In this document: in pieces, positions 35,301 to 51,377 of the stretch
How the letters are laid out: the number at the start of each line of letters is the position of its first letter
Position numbering within the stretch: position 1 is the first letter of the stretch
Source: Epiperipatus broadwayi
Lineage: Eukaryota; Onychophora; Udeonychophora; Euonychophora; Peripatidae
DNA: 64,000 bases
Reading direction: 5' to 3'
NCBI GenBank assembly: GCA_028023455.1
Contig: JAQFVV010006643.1
Coordinates: 372,001-436,000 of the forward strand
Program-made: the position numbers and the translations under genes
The notes under the pieces: generated by a model
Told to the model about the DNA's origin: nothing
The model's database searches: none
The model's input: the letters and a program-made list of their open reading frames with translations, nothing else

Positions 35301-36339
35301 GTAATAGAATCAACTTTTCTTTTTATTTTTATTAAAAAAAAAACATTTTTCTTTCAATATCTAAGTGCTCCTTTCATTCTTTCTTTCATTTTTTTTTGAG
35401 ACTTTTATTTGACTTTCCTTGACAAATCATTGTTATGTTTTCATTCATATCATCATTAATATTTTTTCTAATATTTTATAAAATTTTATATACTCATTTC
35501 ATATAAATTAAACATTTTATAAATTATTTTCTTATTGCTTTCTTATACATATATAAATTTAAATTTGATTTAGAAAATTTTAAGATTCTTCATGAATAGA
35601 AAAACCATAATAAAAGAAAAATTAAGGAAGCAAATTTTATACATAGAAATAAAGTGAATAAAATTAACAGATAAGCCACTAATGTCAAAATTCTGGAATT
35701 GCTTCTGTTATGTTTTTTTGAATTTAAATGACAGTTGAAGAAGGTTAAGTAATTAACTGAAAGCACCTCTGCAGATTGAAAAACTGTATATAATAGTTAA
35801 TCACCATTATATTTTTTATTTTTTATTGTTATTACAATTATTTATAAATTAATAGACATTTTATTTGCATTATATTTATATTCTACCTTGCTTCAATTAA
35901 ATTTTTTCTGGTGTATTCTTGTATTAGCTATCTGTTTGGCTACCTTTGGTACAGTTATAAAATATTTTTCAGTCTGAACTATCATATTTTAAAATAATTT
36001 GCAAATTCTCATTTAAATTTAGATGTTTCTGAAAATTAAAATCATTAACTATTAATACTGTCTTTCTTAATAACTTTTCTTTAGTTCTCACTAATCAATT
36101 ATCATTTCTTGTGTTCAATCTATTAAGCAAAAATTCCTATATATAAAAACAAAATAAATATATAGTGTCAAAGATATTAATAAAATTATAAAATTTCTAC
36201 AAAATATTCTTCACAACCATGGTTTTATCTTTTCAAGAAATGACCATCTCAAGTTAATAGTTTTTAAATTAATAATTTTTTACTAAATAGGAAAAATCAT
36301 AGTTGTAAAGAAAATTTTTAAATATTTTTGTAAATTTAC
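35301..36339. other. A+T-rich sequence between RTE relic and foldback B
   Basis: May include the decayed 5' part of the RTE copy, but nothing is readable. Confidence 0.3.
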
Positions 36340-37266
36340 TAATATTAGTATTTAAATAAGCATTTATTTTATATAGCATATGTTTACAATTGTATTACAT
36401 TCAAATATCAGCCTTTCAAGTTAATTGTGCATACGCTTTTTGTGAGTGTTAATAATAATAAATGAATACTTTCTCTCCAATACAAGATATAGTATTTATG
36501 CAGGAATAAAATGAATCCACTTATTCCTATGACTCAGATGCTTATATATGAGCAAATCTGAAGTACTGGCAAAAAAAGCGTGAAGATGGAACAGTCATTT
36601 TAAATTACTATATACAATGTCTGAATGAATGACGTCGGTGAAATTGTCTAGAATTTACTAAATGTCATTCCAACTGAAACTTAATCATATGTAAATAAAC
36701 ATTTATTTTATATAGCGTATGTTTACAATTGTATTACATTCAAATATCAGCCTTTCAAGCTAATTGTGCATATGCTTTTTGCAAGTGTTAATAATAATAA
36801 ATGAATACTTTTTCTCCAATACAAGATATAGTATTTATGCAGGAATAAAATGAATCCACTTATTCCTACGACTCAAATGCTTATATATGAGCTTGAAAGG
36901 CTGATATTTGAATGTAATACAATTGTAAACATATGTTATATAAAATAAATGCTTATTTACATATGATTAAGTTTCAGTTGGAATGACATTTAGTAAATTC
37001 TAGACAATTTCACTGACATCATTCATTCAGACATCGTATATAGTAATTTAAAGTGGCTGTTCCATCTTCACACTTTCTTTGCCAGTACTTCAGATTTGCT
37101 CATATATAAGCATTTGAGTCATAGGAATAAGTGGATTCATTTTATTTCTGCATAAATACTATATCTTGTATTGGAGAGAAAGTATTCATTTAGTATTATT
37201 AACACTCGCAAAAAGTGTATGCATGATTAGCTTGAAAGGCTGATATTTGAATGTAATATTAGTATT
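36340..37266. repeat. Foldback repeat family B, compound copy 2 with 13-bp direct repeats
   Basis: Unit 1 (36353 to about 36690) is followed by a partial direct copy (to about 36890) and then a full inverted copy (about 36893-37253). All share CAAATATCAGCCTTTCAAG, TATAGTATTTATGCAGG and GTCATTCCAACTGAAACTTA or their complements. The whole is bounded by TAATATTAGTATT at 36340-36352 and 37254-37266. No coding capacity. The right edge is about 40 bp from the giant palindrome. Confidence 0.8.
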
Positions 37267-39479
37267 GTTATATGTTTATTCAATTATTTATTATAATTAC
37301 TAAAATACTAAGTATGGGTTCTATATTATTTTGGACCCAGAAAAGTTCCAAAACTAGCAAGTGATAAATAATCTTAGCTAATATCCTTCAAATTAGTAAT
37401 AAAGTGTTCCAAATATTTTCTCCAGTACTCATGAAAAATTGCAACTTTCATTGAAAAAAAACACCAGAAACTTTATAGAAATAAACTATAAACTGTTCCC
37501 AATATTTTCTCCCCAAAAATCAATTACTAAATTAATATAAAAAAATTCTTGTTAAATGTATAACAAAATAAATTACTAAACCAAGATTAAAACATGACAA
37601 AAAATACTAGCATTTTCTAAAATCAAAATACTATGGATATTATGTTAAAGTAAAGTAAATAAAATTTTCAAACCAATATTTAGAATTTAGCAAACATTGA
37701 TATTTAATAACAACAACAACGAAAGAGAACAAATTACTATCATCTACTAAAACAGTATTTAACAAATATGCAATCAGACTATTATGGATATTATATTCAA
37801 TGAAAGAAATAAAAATTTCAAAAACAATATTTAGAGTTTATAAAATATTTTAATTTCACAATTAACAAATTTTACATTTTAAATTTCATCAAATGTTAAA
37901 TTATAAAAGAAATATTACAATGCTGAGATATGGTAGCATAATACAGAAAAAAGTGTATGAACTAATGAAAGTAAAAAGTCTATCTATAATAGAAGTATTA
38001 AAATTTTAAAATATGTCAACAGAAAACAGAAAAAAATAATGAAAACATGTGATGAAATAATGGGGGTAAACAAAAGTATTTTAATTTTACTACTAATATG
38101 GTGTCAAAATACAGAAAAAAAGTGCATATTCTAACAAAAATAAGAATTTCATTTACAAGAGACATATTAAAATATGGCAAAAGAATTCAGAAAAAATTAA
38201 TAAAAAACATATGGTGAGATGAAAGTATTTAAATTTTATAATTAACAAACATCATATTTTAAATGTTATCAAATGTTCAATTATGAGAGAAATATTTAAA
38301 TCCTGAGATATGATATATGATAGTAGAATAGAGGAAAAAGTGCTTGAAGTAAGAAAAGTAAAAAGGTCAATTAGGAGCAAGATATTAATCAAAACACTAT
38401 GGATATTAAGTTGAATGAAAAAAAAAAAAAAAAATTTGGAATAATATTTACAATTTAGAAAATAATATTTGACACAAAAGTAAACAAATAATTTATTAAC
38501 AGCTTATTCACAAACTAAATAACTATTTATGTGAAAAAACATTAAAATTAATTTTACAATTAAATTAACATAATTAAAAAAGTAAAACAAATAAAGCATC
38601 AAATACATGATTAAGCTAAAGAATAAAACACGTGCTTATAGTTCATGGAAAATGTTTTATTAAATGATACTTATTTTATGTTGTTCATCAGTAAATAGAT
38701 ATGTTACTTGTAATTACCAAATATTAAAACCAAAACATTATGGAAAAATTCAAGAACTTTTGCATGTAAAATAATAATAATAATGGAGTGGAAAAATTAA
38801 AAAACAATAGCGAATTTAGCAAATAATATTTAATATAAAAATTACTAGTATCTACTAATAAACACAATCTGCACTTAATAAGTCTTAAAATTAATTTTAC
38901 AACTAATAAATAAAGCTATTAAAATATACTACACTTGATTAAAAAAAAATAAAAATTTCAATAACAATACTTTAAAAAATATTATGTAATCAAACAAAAG
39001 TATTGTTTACTAAGTAATGTAAGCTGCATATAATAAGTATTAAAATTAATAAACAAAACTATAAAAACATTACACACAATTAAAAACTTACACTAAATAA
39101 AAAAATTACTAAACCAACATAAAAATGACAAAATCTGGGCATAAAACTATTTTATCAAATATTAAAATTAATACTACACTTACCAAATATAACACTAAAG
39201 AAGTTCATATTTTGTCAAAGCAAACATTTTATGTAGATTTTTGAAAAATAAATAGATGATTTATTACTCAAAGTATGCAAAGTGTGCCTAATTTTAATGT
39301 GGAGAAAAGCAAAATGGAAGAGAAAATTTACAGAGTTACCCTTGATATTCACAGAGGTCACCTTTGACCATTAACATTATGTGGTGAGAAAAACCTAAAA
39401 AGTTATGGTCAAAGTCTTTGTATTAAAGTGGTAATTTAAAGAAGATAAAAATACCACCATCCAACTATTGAACTATTTA

Positions 39480-42375
<2,896 letters not shown>

Positions 42376-42475
42376 GGTGTTATTTTTTCTGCTTTAAATT
42401 TTTTTTTACTGCCTTAATACCATGAGTTTGAACAAAACTTATTGTTTTTCCCCAAACTGAAGTTAGACATAAAAT

Positions 42476-42727
42476 ATGATGTGATGTGATGCACTGTGAC
42501 TTCTTATACAGAGTCAGGAATCTCTTGGCAACTATGCCCAAAGAAACCTATTAGCCACTTTGACTTTCCTTTCCATTTCCCACCCAAGTTTTCCCATATT
42601 CTTCTCTATCCTGCTCCATCCCATTTCCACAACATAATCTTTATCAACTCCATGGCCTTTATATCTAAAACCCCCTTATCTTTCCCCAAACCCAGCATGA
42701 AAACCAATAAGCCACTTTCTGTATAAT
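42476..42727 (-). mobile_element. LINE 3' end inserted in the palindrome's right arm
   Basis: Reverse-orientation copy of the last 250 bp of the 19715-21040 LINE. The pentamer tail reads GATGTGATGTGATG at 42478-42491. GTCACAGTGCAT and TTGCCAAGAGATTC follow in complement, ending at the codons for TESG near 42715. The corresponding place in the left arm (near 39350) lacks it, so it arrived after the palindrome formed. Confidence 0.8.
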
Positions 42728-43985
42728 AACTTTGTTCATATTTATTCTTTTATGACACCTACAAATATCAAATGAGAAAATATTCGCCTTCTTTATTTTG
42801 TTTTTCTCCGTGTGAAGTGGAATATAACCTTGCATGCTTTGAGATGATAAAAAAATACATTGACTTTTCAAAATCAATATATAGTAATAGTTTTAGTTGA
42901 AATTTTTTTTATCTAATATTTATAAATTGTAATATTAATTTTAATATTTAATAAGCTGATAAGTAATTGTGCATGTTTTATTTCCAAGTGTTACCATTTT
43001 AATATAGGTTTAGTAATTTTTTATTAGTTTTAAATTTTTAAATATGTGTAATATGTTTTGTATAGTTTTATTTATTAATTGTAATATTTATTATGCATAG
43101 TTTGCATTTGTTAATAGTCACTAGTAACTCGTTTTTGTTTTGTTTTTTTTTTGTTTAATATTATTTGCTGAATTCCGTTGTTATTGAATTTTCACTTTGG
43201 TATTTTTTTTTTTTTTTTTGGTAATGCAAAAGTTCTGGATTTGTTTTTTGCGTGTGTGTGTATGCTTAACAAAATATCCATAATGTTTATATTTTAATAT
43301 TTTGGTAATTACAGGTAACATATCTATTTACTGATGAATAATGTGAAATAAATACCATTTAACAAAATATTTTTGATGAAATATCTAAAAATTGTGTTCT
43401 GCCACCATAAGCCCATGTGATTTATTTTTCTTAGGCTAGTTTAGTAATTAATTTAATCATATATTTAATGTTTTATGCATATTATTTTTTAACTATTTTT
43501 ACCATGTTCATTTTTTGTAAAAGTAATTTTAATATGTTTGTCCATATAAGCAGTCATTTATTTTGCAATTACTAGTAATTTGTTTCTTTGTTCGTTTTTT
43601 TTTTTTGATCAAATATTAAGGTTTTTAAATTGTAAATATTATTTTGAAATTTTTTATTTTATTTAACACAATATTTATAGTGATTAATATTTTTTTTGTA
43701 ATTGAACTTTTTATTTTTTAGTTCATGCATTTTTTTCTGTATTTTGCAGCCACCTAGTAATAAATTAGTGTATGTTCATTTATACTGCCATGTTTGTAGT
43801 AGAATTAAAACACATTCATTTTAATGCATGTTTTTCTTCTATATTATGTTGCCATATTTTAGGATTTTAATATTTCTTTCATAATTAAATATTTGATGAA
43901 ATGTAAAATGCAAATCTTATTATTTGTTAAATTAACATATTTTACTAAATTCTAAATATTGTTTTTTTTGTTTTGTTTTTTATTT

Positions 43986-44296
43986 AACATATGTTATATA
44001 TAGAGCTCACAAAATAAGCTCTTAACAGGTTTTGAGAATATCTTCAACCCCAGACCGGTTTCTGCTTTTGATGTCATCAGTGAGGTGCCAGAATATTCAA
44101 GCATTAGATTAAAAATACTAGGACAAGCCTAGCACTTTATCTAACGTATAACTACTGAGTAGAAAATCTGAAATTGTCAGACATCCATACGTCTTCCAAT
44201 CTAGCTATCTAATTCAAATAGTCATATGGGACTGAACTAAATTCAGATACACCATATATTAATAACTTATGCAATATAAAATCATCAAAGCCTTAA
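43986..44296. mobile_element. Unidentified insertion in the right arm
   Basis: A block of about 310 bp with normal base mix (for example CCAGACCGGTTTCTGC at 44052) interrupts the T-rich repeat units. TTTATTTAACAT lies on both sides. The left arm has no counterpart. No inverted ends or coding sequence seen. Confidence 0.4.
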
Positions 44297-44863
44297 TAGC
44301 AAAATTTTTTATCATTTTATTTAACATAATATCATAATGTTTTGCAATTAGTATTTGCTAATTAATTTTAGTAGATGCTAATAATTTGCTTTGTTTTTTG
44401 TTAAATATTAATATTTACTAAACTATAAATATTGTTTTGAATTTTTTTTTTTTTTTTGTTTAACGCGATATCCGTAGTGTTGTTTTGTTTTTATTAAGAG
44501 CTAGCAGATTTTTTTGTCATGTTTTTACGTTGGTTTTGTAATTTATTTTGCAGTAGATTTGAAATTTTTATTATTTATTTTTCGATGAAAACTGACTTTT
44601 TTTTATTTTAGATTGGACAAAATATCTGATACACTTGTGTTGTTAATGGGTGGGGGAGGAAGTATTGATAAATATATATTTTTTTTTTCTTTTTCGATGA
44701 AAATTGAAACTTTTTACAAGGATTGAACACTGTTACACTTTGTTATTATTTTGGGGAATATTGTTTAAGATAAGTTATAGCTTGGTTATGCCAGTAATGG
44801 TTTTGAGACTCTCCTGATCTTCAAAATAGTATAGAACACCATACTAAATCAGTACCAATTATT

Positions 44864-47829
44864 AGAATAAAAGATTAGACAGTATTATATATTACTCTAC
44901 TAATGTAATTACATTTTTCAACTTTATATTAAACTAGGCACTAGGAGCTAAAGATATAGTAGCCATATACATAAATACACAGATATAAGACAACATATAA
45001 ATCGATGAAGTTATATTAAGTGGACATTATTTTTATTTAAATCTATATTAGTCTTCAGCTGGTAGTATGCACATGTTTATAGCATGTACTAGATTGACAA
45101 AAAAATTATGTTAAGTTTTATATTATCATTCTTTAAATATGAATTTACATTCTGGTTGTAAACATTATCACCCCATGAATAATTTTATGGCTAAAGGCTT
45201 AATAATTCTTCCTGCATGTTTCCAGAGTTACAAATATAGGTGAAACTTGAATTTTTTAAAGATATTTGAGAATTTTTAAGCAGACATTTTTTATTGTTGC
45301 AATTTTTTTTTATTGATATATATTATTTACAAATATTAACATATGTAGGAAGAATGAGTGCTTATGAGAAATGTTAATGACAATAAGAGTTCAAGATATG
45401 AGAGGGCACAACTGAAATATATTGTAAATTTCTAAATGATGATAATGATGTTACTGAGTAAGATTTTATGACTTTATAAATTGAATCATTTATGTGATTT
45501 CTTTGGATTATATTTTAAGTCTTGTCTTCAAATATCATGGAGCAATGTACAAATCACATCTTTTTTAGTACATGAGTGACAACAGATGCACTATAGGGAT
45601 TAACAACTTTTACAAATTTTTACACAGTTGTTTGAAGTCAGTTGTGCATTTGTGAAACATAAACAGATATAGAGATAAAAAGTATAGGCAGATTCAAAAA
45701 GGTGTCTTATTTCTGGATAATAATTACACAAGATCCATATGGATTGAGATTTAGTTTGAATCATTCCTTAACAAATATTTTGGTTGAAATTGTATATTTT
45801 ACTAGATTAAACCAAAATTTTAACCAGATGGAGAAACACAAAGATTTTTAGAACTTCTTTCGAGTCTTAGCAACAGCCTAGGTTGTCCACATATATCTAA
45901 ATAAATAAGTTATCTTCTTTAAATCTCTAAATGACATATCATAAATAGATTTGATATCATACTGATCTAATAAACCATCATTCTCAAAGATATGATCTGT
46001 GAAAAAAGATCATCCTGCACAGGAAAGTGAAACAAGCAATGGTATTGGGGAGAAATAAATAGGTTGAGAATTGGATTAATAAAAGTTGTAGTATTCATTT
46101 TGGTTCTAATATAAATTACAAAAGATTTGAGATATACCAGTTTGTGGTCTTCTCTACAGTTTAAATGCACACAGTTCCGATTGATAAAAAATGTACAGAT
46201 TAGCCTCAGATTCATGTTTTTACTGCAAATATAAGCTTATTGTGAATAGGGTTAAATAGTTGCTTTTAAGGGCTATAGTAGACAAGTATTCAACTGAGAA
46301 TAGCTTTCATTATGTGAACTTTTTCAATAGTATAGAACATTTTGGGACAGAATGCTTTAATTTTTATATTAAATATGTTGACTCTGTTCAAGTGATGGCT
46401 TAATTACATTTTAATCATATTAGTTAGAATGTCGAGAAAGGATGAAGACAGAATGATGGTAATTTACCACCCATGGATAGCTTCTATGAAGATGGATGAT
46501 GTGCAAACTGGTATTGTGGAACCAATCATCATATAATTAATTGGCTTAAAATATGCATAATTGGGACAATGTTTTGAAAGTTTTTGAAGATTATGAAGTA
46601 AACTTAGAATTTGATTTATATAGTAAAAATCAATGCAGTTAATTATTATTTGTTAAACGAATATCGAGTTATTATGAAATGAATGATTAAAGATCACAAA
46701 GTTAATCTATATTGATCTGATAGATATCTTTGCATCGAGACTAATCTCATGTAACCTTTATTCTGATTAGAAAGATAGATTAGAATTTATCTTTTATTTT
46801 TAAAAATAAAAAAATTTGTTTTGATAAGATACTTCTGTTTTATTTGAAAATTTAAAAAAGTATATAATTTCTATATGAAATATAAAATATTTTATTCTTT
46901 AGAAATGTTAGTATTTGCAAACTTAAAATTAATTAATTTGTATGAAGCAAGAAGTAAACAGTTTGAATTTTTTTATCTTATTTAGTTGAGAAAAAAAATG
47001 TTTATTTTAACTGGTCAAAGAAAACTTGAGATGAAAAAGAAGACAATCCAACTGAAATCATTTTGGCAACTATTATTTAATATATAGCAATTGGAAATGA
47101 TAACTGAAATTAGAAAATGATCCATTTTATGATAACAATATTCACTCAGTGATCACCATGAACCAAAGAGTTATTATAACTTCAAAGAAAAAATAAATTC
47201 AGTCAATTGCAAGAAAGTGAATTGGAAAATTAATAGAGACAGCAGTGATATATCCAAATCTTTAAACTAATTTCTGTGTATTGTCTTTCTTATATGAGAA
47301 ATATTGGGTTTGCATCGTGATATCCAGTAGCCCCTTTAATTTTTGTACCATTCAAGCCAATAACCTGATATTCAGTATTTTTTTTAAGGATTTAAATCTA
47401 AACAAACTTATTTGTGAATTTATACAGGTCTAATACTGTGCAACAAGGAGATCAATAATCAATAATCAGAAACTACTCTAAGAATTCAAAAGTAGTACTA
47501 CTATTTAATAGCTACTGATTAACAGAGATATCATGGAAATTTAGTCACATACCACAAAATACATATATCAAAAGACTACAATACAAAAAACTAAACTCAG
47601 AATAATTATTTTTTTTTGTTTAAAATATATTCAATAGCAGTTTTATTCAAATAAATCACAGATATATTTTGTAAATATTCTTGGATATCAAAAAATAAAA
47701 ATGTTAGTATTTTAGAAACTTTATTTACGAAAACATTACTATCATGGTTGTACTTTTTATTTGTATATCTAATACATTTTTATTGGAGATTGGAAGTGAG
47801 GGAATCTAGAGGATTATATCAATGGTTGC
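44864..47829. other. A+T-rich sequence, nothing recognised
   Basis: No domain, repeat or inverted structure recognised. The minus frame at 45967-46215 has no family resemblance. Confidence 0.4.
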
Positions 47830-48105
47830 CAATTTTTCGAACCTCAGGATCACTAAATTCATAATTTTAAACCTCATGGATCACTAATATGATTTTTTCA
47901 AAAAAACATAAATATATTTGTAAAATAATGATCAGAGATCTTCTGTTTTATTAATCTGAAATGCATCTACTTAATATAATGGAATTATAAATGTTTATTT
48001 AATCATAACAAATTTATTAAAGTTTGATTATTACAAAATAATTGAAGCTTATTTAAGTATTACACAATTTTAGTGTAATATTTGTTTTTGCTTGATTGAA
48101 ATAAG

Positions 48106-50082
48106 TTTATGGATTACTTCAATAATGTTACTGCAAGATGGAGAGCTGTATTTATTTCAAGCCGAGACCAGTACCCACTTTTAATTGTTGTGACAGATAA
48201 AAATATCTTTTCACACAAATATGTTGTTGAAAATTGAAACAAAATTTTCATTGCTTTTTCATTCAGCATTGGATATTCACTACAAAGAGCCAAAAATGAG
48301 GTTTTGATAAGGATGACTGGAATTTAGTTTTGAAACTGTCATCAGATGACAAAATCAATGAGGTTTTCTTTTTTATTCATGCTTAATTTGCTATCTTCAA
48401 AGTTTGCTGAAAATGGATCTATTATCCACATGTTGTCATGCCTGGAATCTTATTTCTTTGGGTAATAATGACCAAAAGATTCTGTGAGTGATTGCAGAAC
48501 AATGGTTAACACCTACCAGTTGATAGTCTTCTTTTTCATATATTCATCAAAATTTAAAAACATTTGTAGACCTACTTCAGCCAATCACATTTTCCATAGT
48601 AATATTTTCTTTTGAAAAGCATCCATTTTACATCACAGTGTGAACACAACTTTAAGTTATCCTTGCAAGAACATGTTTAGTTCATTTAACAGTGAAAACT
48701 ATCTACCAGATATGCAAACTTGCATTGTCAGACAAGAGTTCTTAAAATTTCAGATTATTTTGCTGCTGGAAAAATAATCTGCCTTCTTCATATAGTTAAA
48801 CAATCAGGTTAATATTTTGTCCCTTAATAGCCATCTCATCTTAGCCTGAAGAAGAAGGTGAGTATATTGGGATACCATTTTTTCATAAAGTACCTCAAAT
48901 ATTTGAGAATTTAGTGCATTGTGTTGAATTTATAATTTTAATAATGTCTGATAATACTTTATGTAGTTCTGGAGACATATTTTCACTGCAAGTTGCTCAT
49001 GATTTATAATGCAATGTGTAAACAAAATGTCTGGGTGACCAACATTTTTTACTTTTATAACAATTTCTGAAAGCTGTTCAATCATGTTTGCAACACCATC
49101 TGTATATATCTCAATACATTTTTTCCATTCCATTCTGTGTTCCAGGAAATATGCATTAAGTCCTTCAAAAACCTCAGACCTAATTGTTCAACCCATCAAG
49201 TTGAACACACAAACATGTTCTCTCAGTAACCCTCCCTCACATTCAACCCTCACAAAACAAAAGAGAAATGCCTTGTTACTTACACCCATTGATTCATCAA
49301 GTTGAATTGAATAAAATGGTAAAATTTTCATCACTTTTATAATGCAAATTTCAATATCTTCAACCATGTCATCAATTCTGTACTTGACAATGTTAGTGGA
49401 CATAGGGATTACTTTCAGTTTCTGGACAGCCTGCTTTTCCAAACCTCTTCACAGCTTGTAATATGCAAGGCTTATTTAATTCTTACCAAATAGTATACAG
49501 CTTTTTATTTTTATTTCTTTCATGTGTCATAGCATTGGCCAGGAAGCAAATCCGCTAACTTGGGACAACTGCTTGTAAAGCAGCTGTGCTGACCTTTTGA
49601 CCACTAACACTTGACACTTTTTATTTGTTGTGATCCGAATTGCTATCAGATAAGAAACCTTTAATAAAAACTTTAGCAGTCATTTCTGTTAAAACAATTA
49701 ATTGCTTTTGCATGTTTTCACACATTCTTTGAAAATATTCAAGTGGTGTCTTAGCTAAATCTGGGTGCTTTGATTGCAAGTCTCTTTTGAATTTCAAAGG
49801 TTTCTTGTCATTATTAAATAAATTCTCAGAACACATAGCACAAAGTGCCCATGGATCCAGATCACTACCAGGTTCTTGAATAAATACAAATTTCAAGTAG
49901 TTCAAATCACTTAATATTTTGAGATTTTTTTCATCTTTAGCTTGAATGTTCTTGCTAATGGTGCCTGACAAGAACTGTGGGTATTCTGATTCATTGATCA
50001 ACTCATGGTTAAGTGAAGTACACATATCACTATTGTTACTATTATCATTAGTTACATTATCTTTCGTATTAAGGAAATGCAA
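48106..50082 (-). pseudogene. hAT transposase relic (ZBED5/FAM200-like), broken
   Basis: The 5' frame (50082-49621) holds a BED-type zinc finger: CAMC then, after a basic stretch, KFKRDLQSKH. The usual first zinc-binding His is Asp here. PLEYFQRMCENM follows. Past the SINE, 49442-49188 gives YRIDDMVEDIE and FYSIQLDES, the region with the first catalytic Asp. 49133-48930 gives IYTDGVANM and THCIINHEQLA, with the second Asp and the HCxxHRE-like block. Near 48720-48590 and 48260-48110 lie the FKRK and TTYLCEKIF...SRLEI pieces of the hAT C-terminal dimerisation domain. Order and spacing match the ZBED5-type family, but stops and frameshifts break it at many points. Confidence 0.85.
49501..49626 (-). 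mobile_element. tRNA-derived SINE, copy 3, inside the hAT relic
   Basis: A 106-bp minus-strand SINE (body 49511-49616) is flanked by CTTTTTATTT at 49501-49510 and 49617-49626. Read on the minus strand it has TGTTAGTGGTCAAAAGGTC (A-box region), GCGGATTTGCTTCCTGG (B-box region) and a GACACATGAAAG tail. It separates the BED finger from the catalytic part of the hAT frame. Confidence 0.85.
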
Positions 50083-50514
50083 AATATTTCTTTACTTTTT
50101 TTCACTCATTATAGAGTTATTTCATTTGAATCTAAAACCAAACAAGAAATGATAGTTATCAAAGTCAAACTATTTGCTGTCCTTAATATAACAATTAAAG
50201 AAAATACATAGTTAAGGTTATATTTACCTTAAAAAAAGCATCTGAGAAATAAACAAATAAAATAAAACAATTAGATGAAAATCAGTATTCCTGTAGTGGA
50301 GTAACTGTTGTAATGGTCGCAACAATATTGAAGCCACTTCAGTATTATTGCACCTCTCTCAGTCCCTATCTCCTGTGCATTACATGAATTTAGTGCAGTA
50401 TAAAGGTGAAAATTGTCATTTATAATATAAGTATTTCTTAGAATATTCTTTTTGTTTTACTATTAATAAAACATTAAAAATGCAAAAAAATGTCAAATTT
50501 TTCTGTGGACACCA

Positions 50515-51107
50515 CTAGATTAGACTACATGCAAAAACAAAAAAGCAGTTAGAACCTGAATATAAAACAAGCAAAACTCTCCATACAGTAGTGCCACTCA
50601 GTGCCAATCAGAGTAATCAATGGATTCCAGAAGGCTTGTGCATAAAATCCCCATCTAGTGCCAACTCATCCATAAGAAATAAGTGGTTTAACCTGAATAT
50701 ACTTAGTTTAATAACTTTAGCATAATTATTTTTAAAAAAAGATGATAAAGAATGTGAAGTTAAATGTTTAATTCATATTCAATTTCTTCTACTATTGTTA
50801 AAATATAATTTTAAAAATGTTCAAATGATTGGCCAATTTAAAAGAGACGACTGGAAAAGGCAAAATATTATCATCATTAATGTTTGAGATTGAAAAAATT
50901 TCTTAAGAAGTAATTGAAATGTCCATAAGAAAATTAATGAGCTATTTTTTGCACTTACATTCTGTTATTGTCAAAACATTAAAATAATATAGAAAAAACG
51001 TTGAAATCTGTGACAAAACCAAATGCATTAACTGAATCACGCGTTTCATTGGAAAAAAAATATAGTAAGATATATTCATAATGTAATTATAAAATAATGT
51101 AATTGTC
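50515..51107 (+). repeat. Dispersed repeat family D, copy 1, left part
   Basis: It matches 63480-63960 in order: ACATGCAAAAACAAAAAAGC with ACATGCAAAGATACAAAAGC, TTGGCCAATTTAAAAG with TTGGCCAATCTAAAAG, and ACATTCTGTTATTG with ACATTCTACTATTG. It continues after the LINE insertion at 53184-53285 (TTTCAGCATCTGCATTAA). No coding capacity recognised. Confidence 0.65.
50553..50701. mobile_element. Family C-related insertion with 12-bp direct repeats
   Basis: A 125-bp insertion (50565-50689) shares ACTCTCCATACAGTAGTGCC and CATAAGAAAT with the hairpin element at 11485-11718. AACCTGAATATA borders it at 50553-50564 and 50690-50701. The family D copy near 63.5 kb lacks it. Confidence 0.65.
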
Positions 51108-51374
51108 GTTTATTATTTGGTATAGTGTATTTAAGTATTTTTTGGATGGCAAGATGACCAGCACATCATCCATGTAGGCTATTGAGCTAACAGATCTTCT
51201 GAGTCGTGGTACATAGACACCCGGAATTCTATTATTAATGTCTACTAGCAAAGGATTAATATATGTTATAAATAAGAGGGCACTGAGAGGAGAGCCTTGT
51301 GGGATTGATACGTTTGGCCTAAAACTGTCTGCATAAGATCCATTGAGAGAAATAAAGATCTGCCGACTCAGCAC
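51108..51374 (-). pseudogene. LINE reverse transcriptase core (inverted segment)
   Basis: The frame carries VSIPQGSPLSALLF (the PQG motif before the active site) and AYMDDVLVILPSKK, a YMDD box with both catalytic aspartates. It starts in mid-domain at the inversion joint and runs out at the left target duplication. No endonuclease part remains. Confidence 0.85.
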
Positions 51375-51377
51375 TTC

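Larger units (their letters stand above)
47830..50510 (-). mobile_element. hAT-type DNA transposon relic (approximate limits)
   Basis: It encloses the broken transposase at 48106-50082. The left edge near 47822 reads CAATGGTTGCCA and the right edge near 50498-50510 reads as the complement of CTAGTGGTGTCCA. Ten of fourteen terminal bases agree and resemble hAT ends. The flanking 8 bases do not match clearly, so the limits are tentative. Confidence 0.45.
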
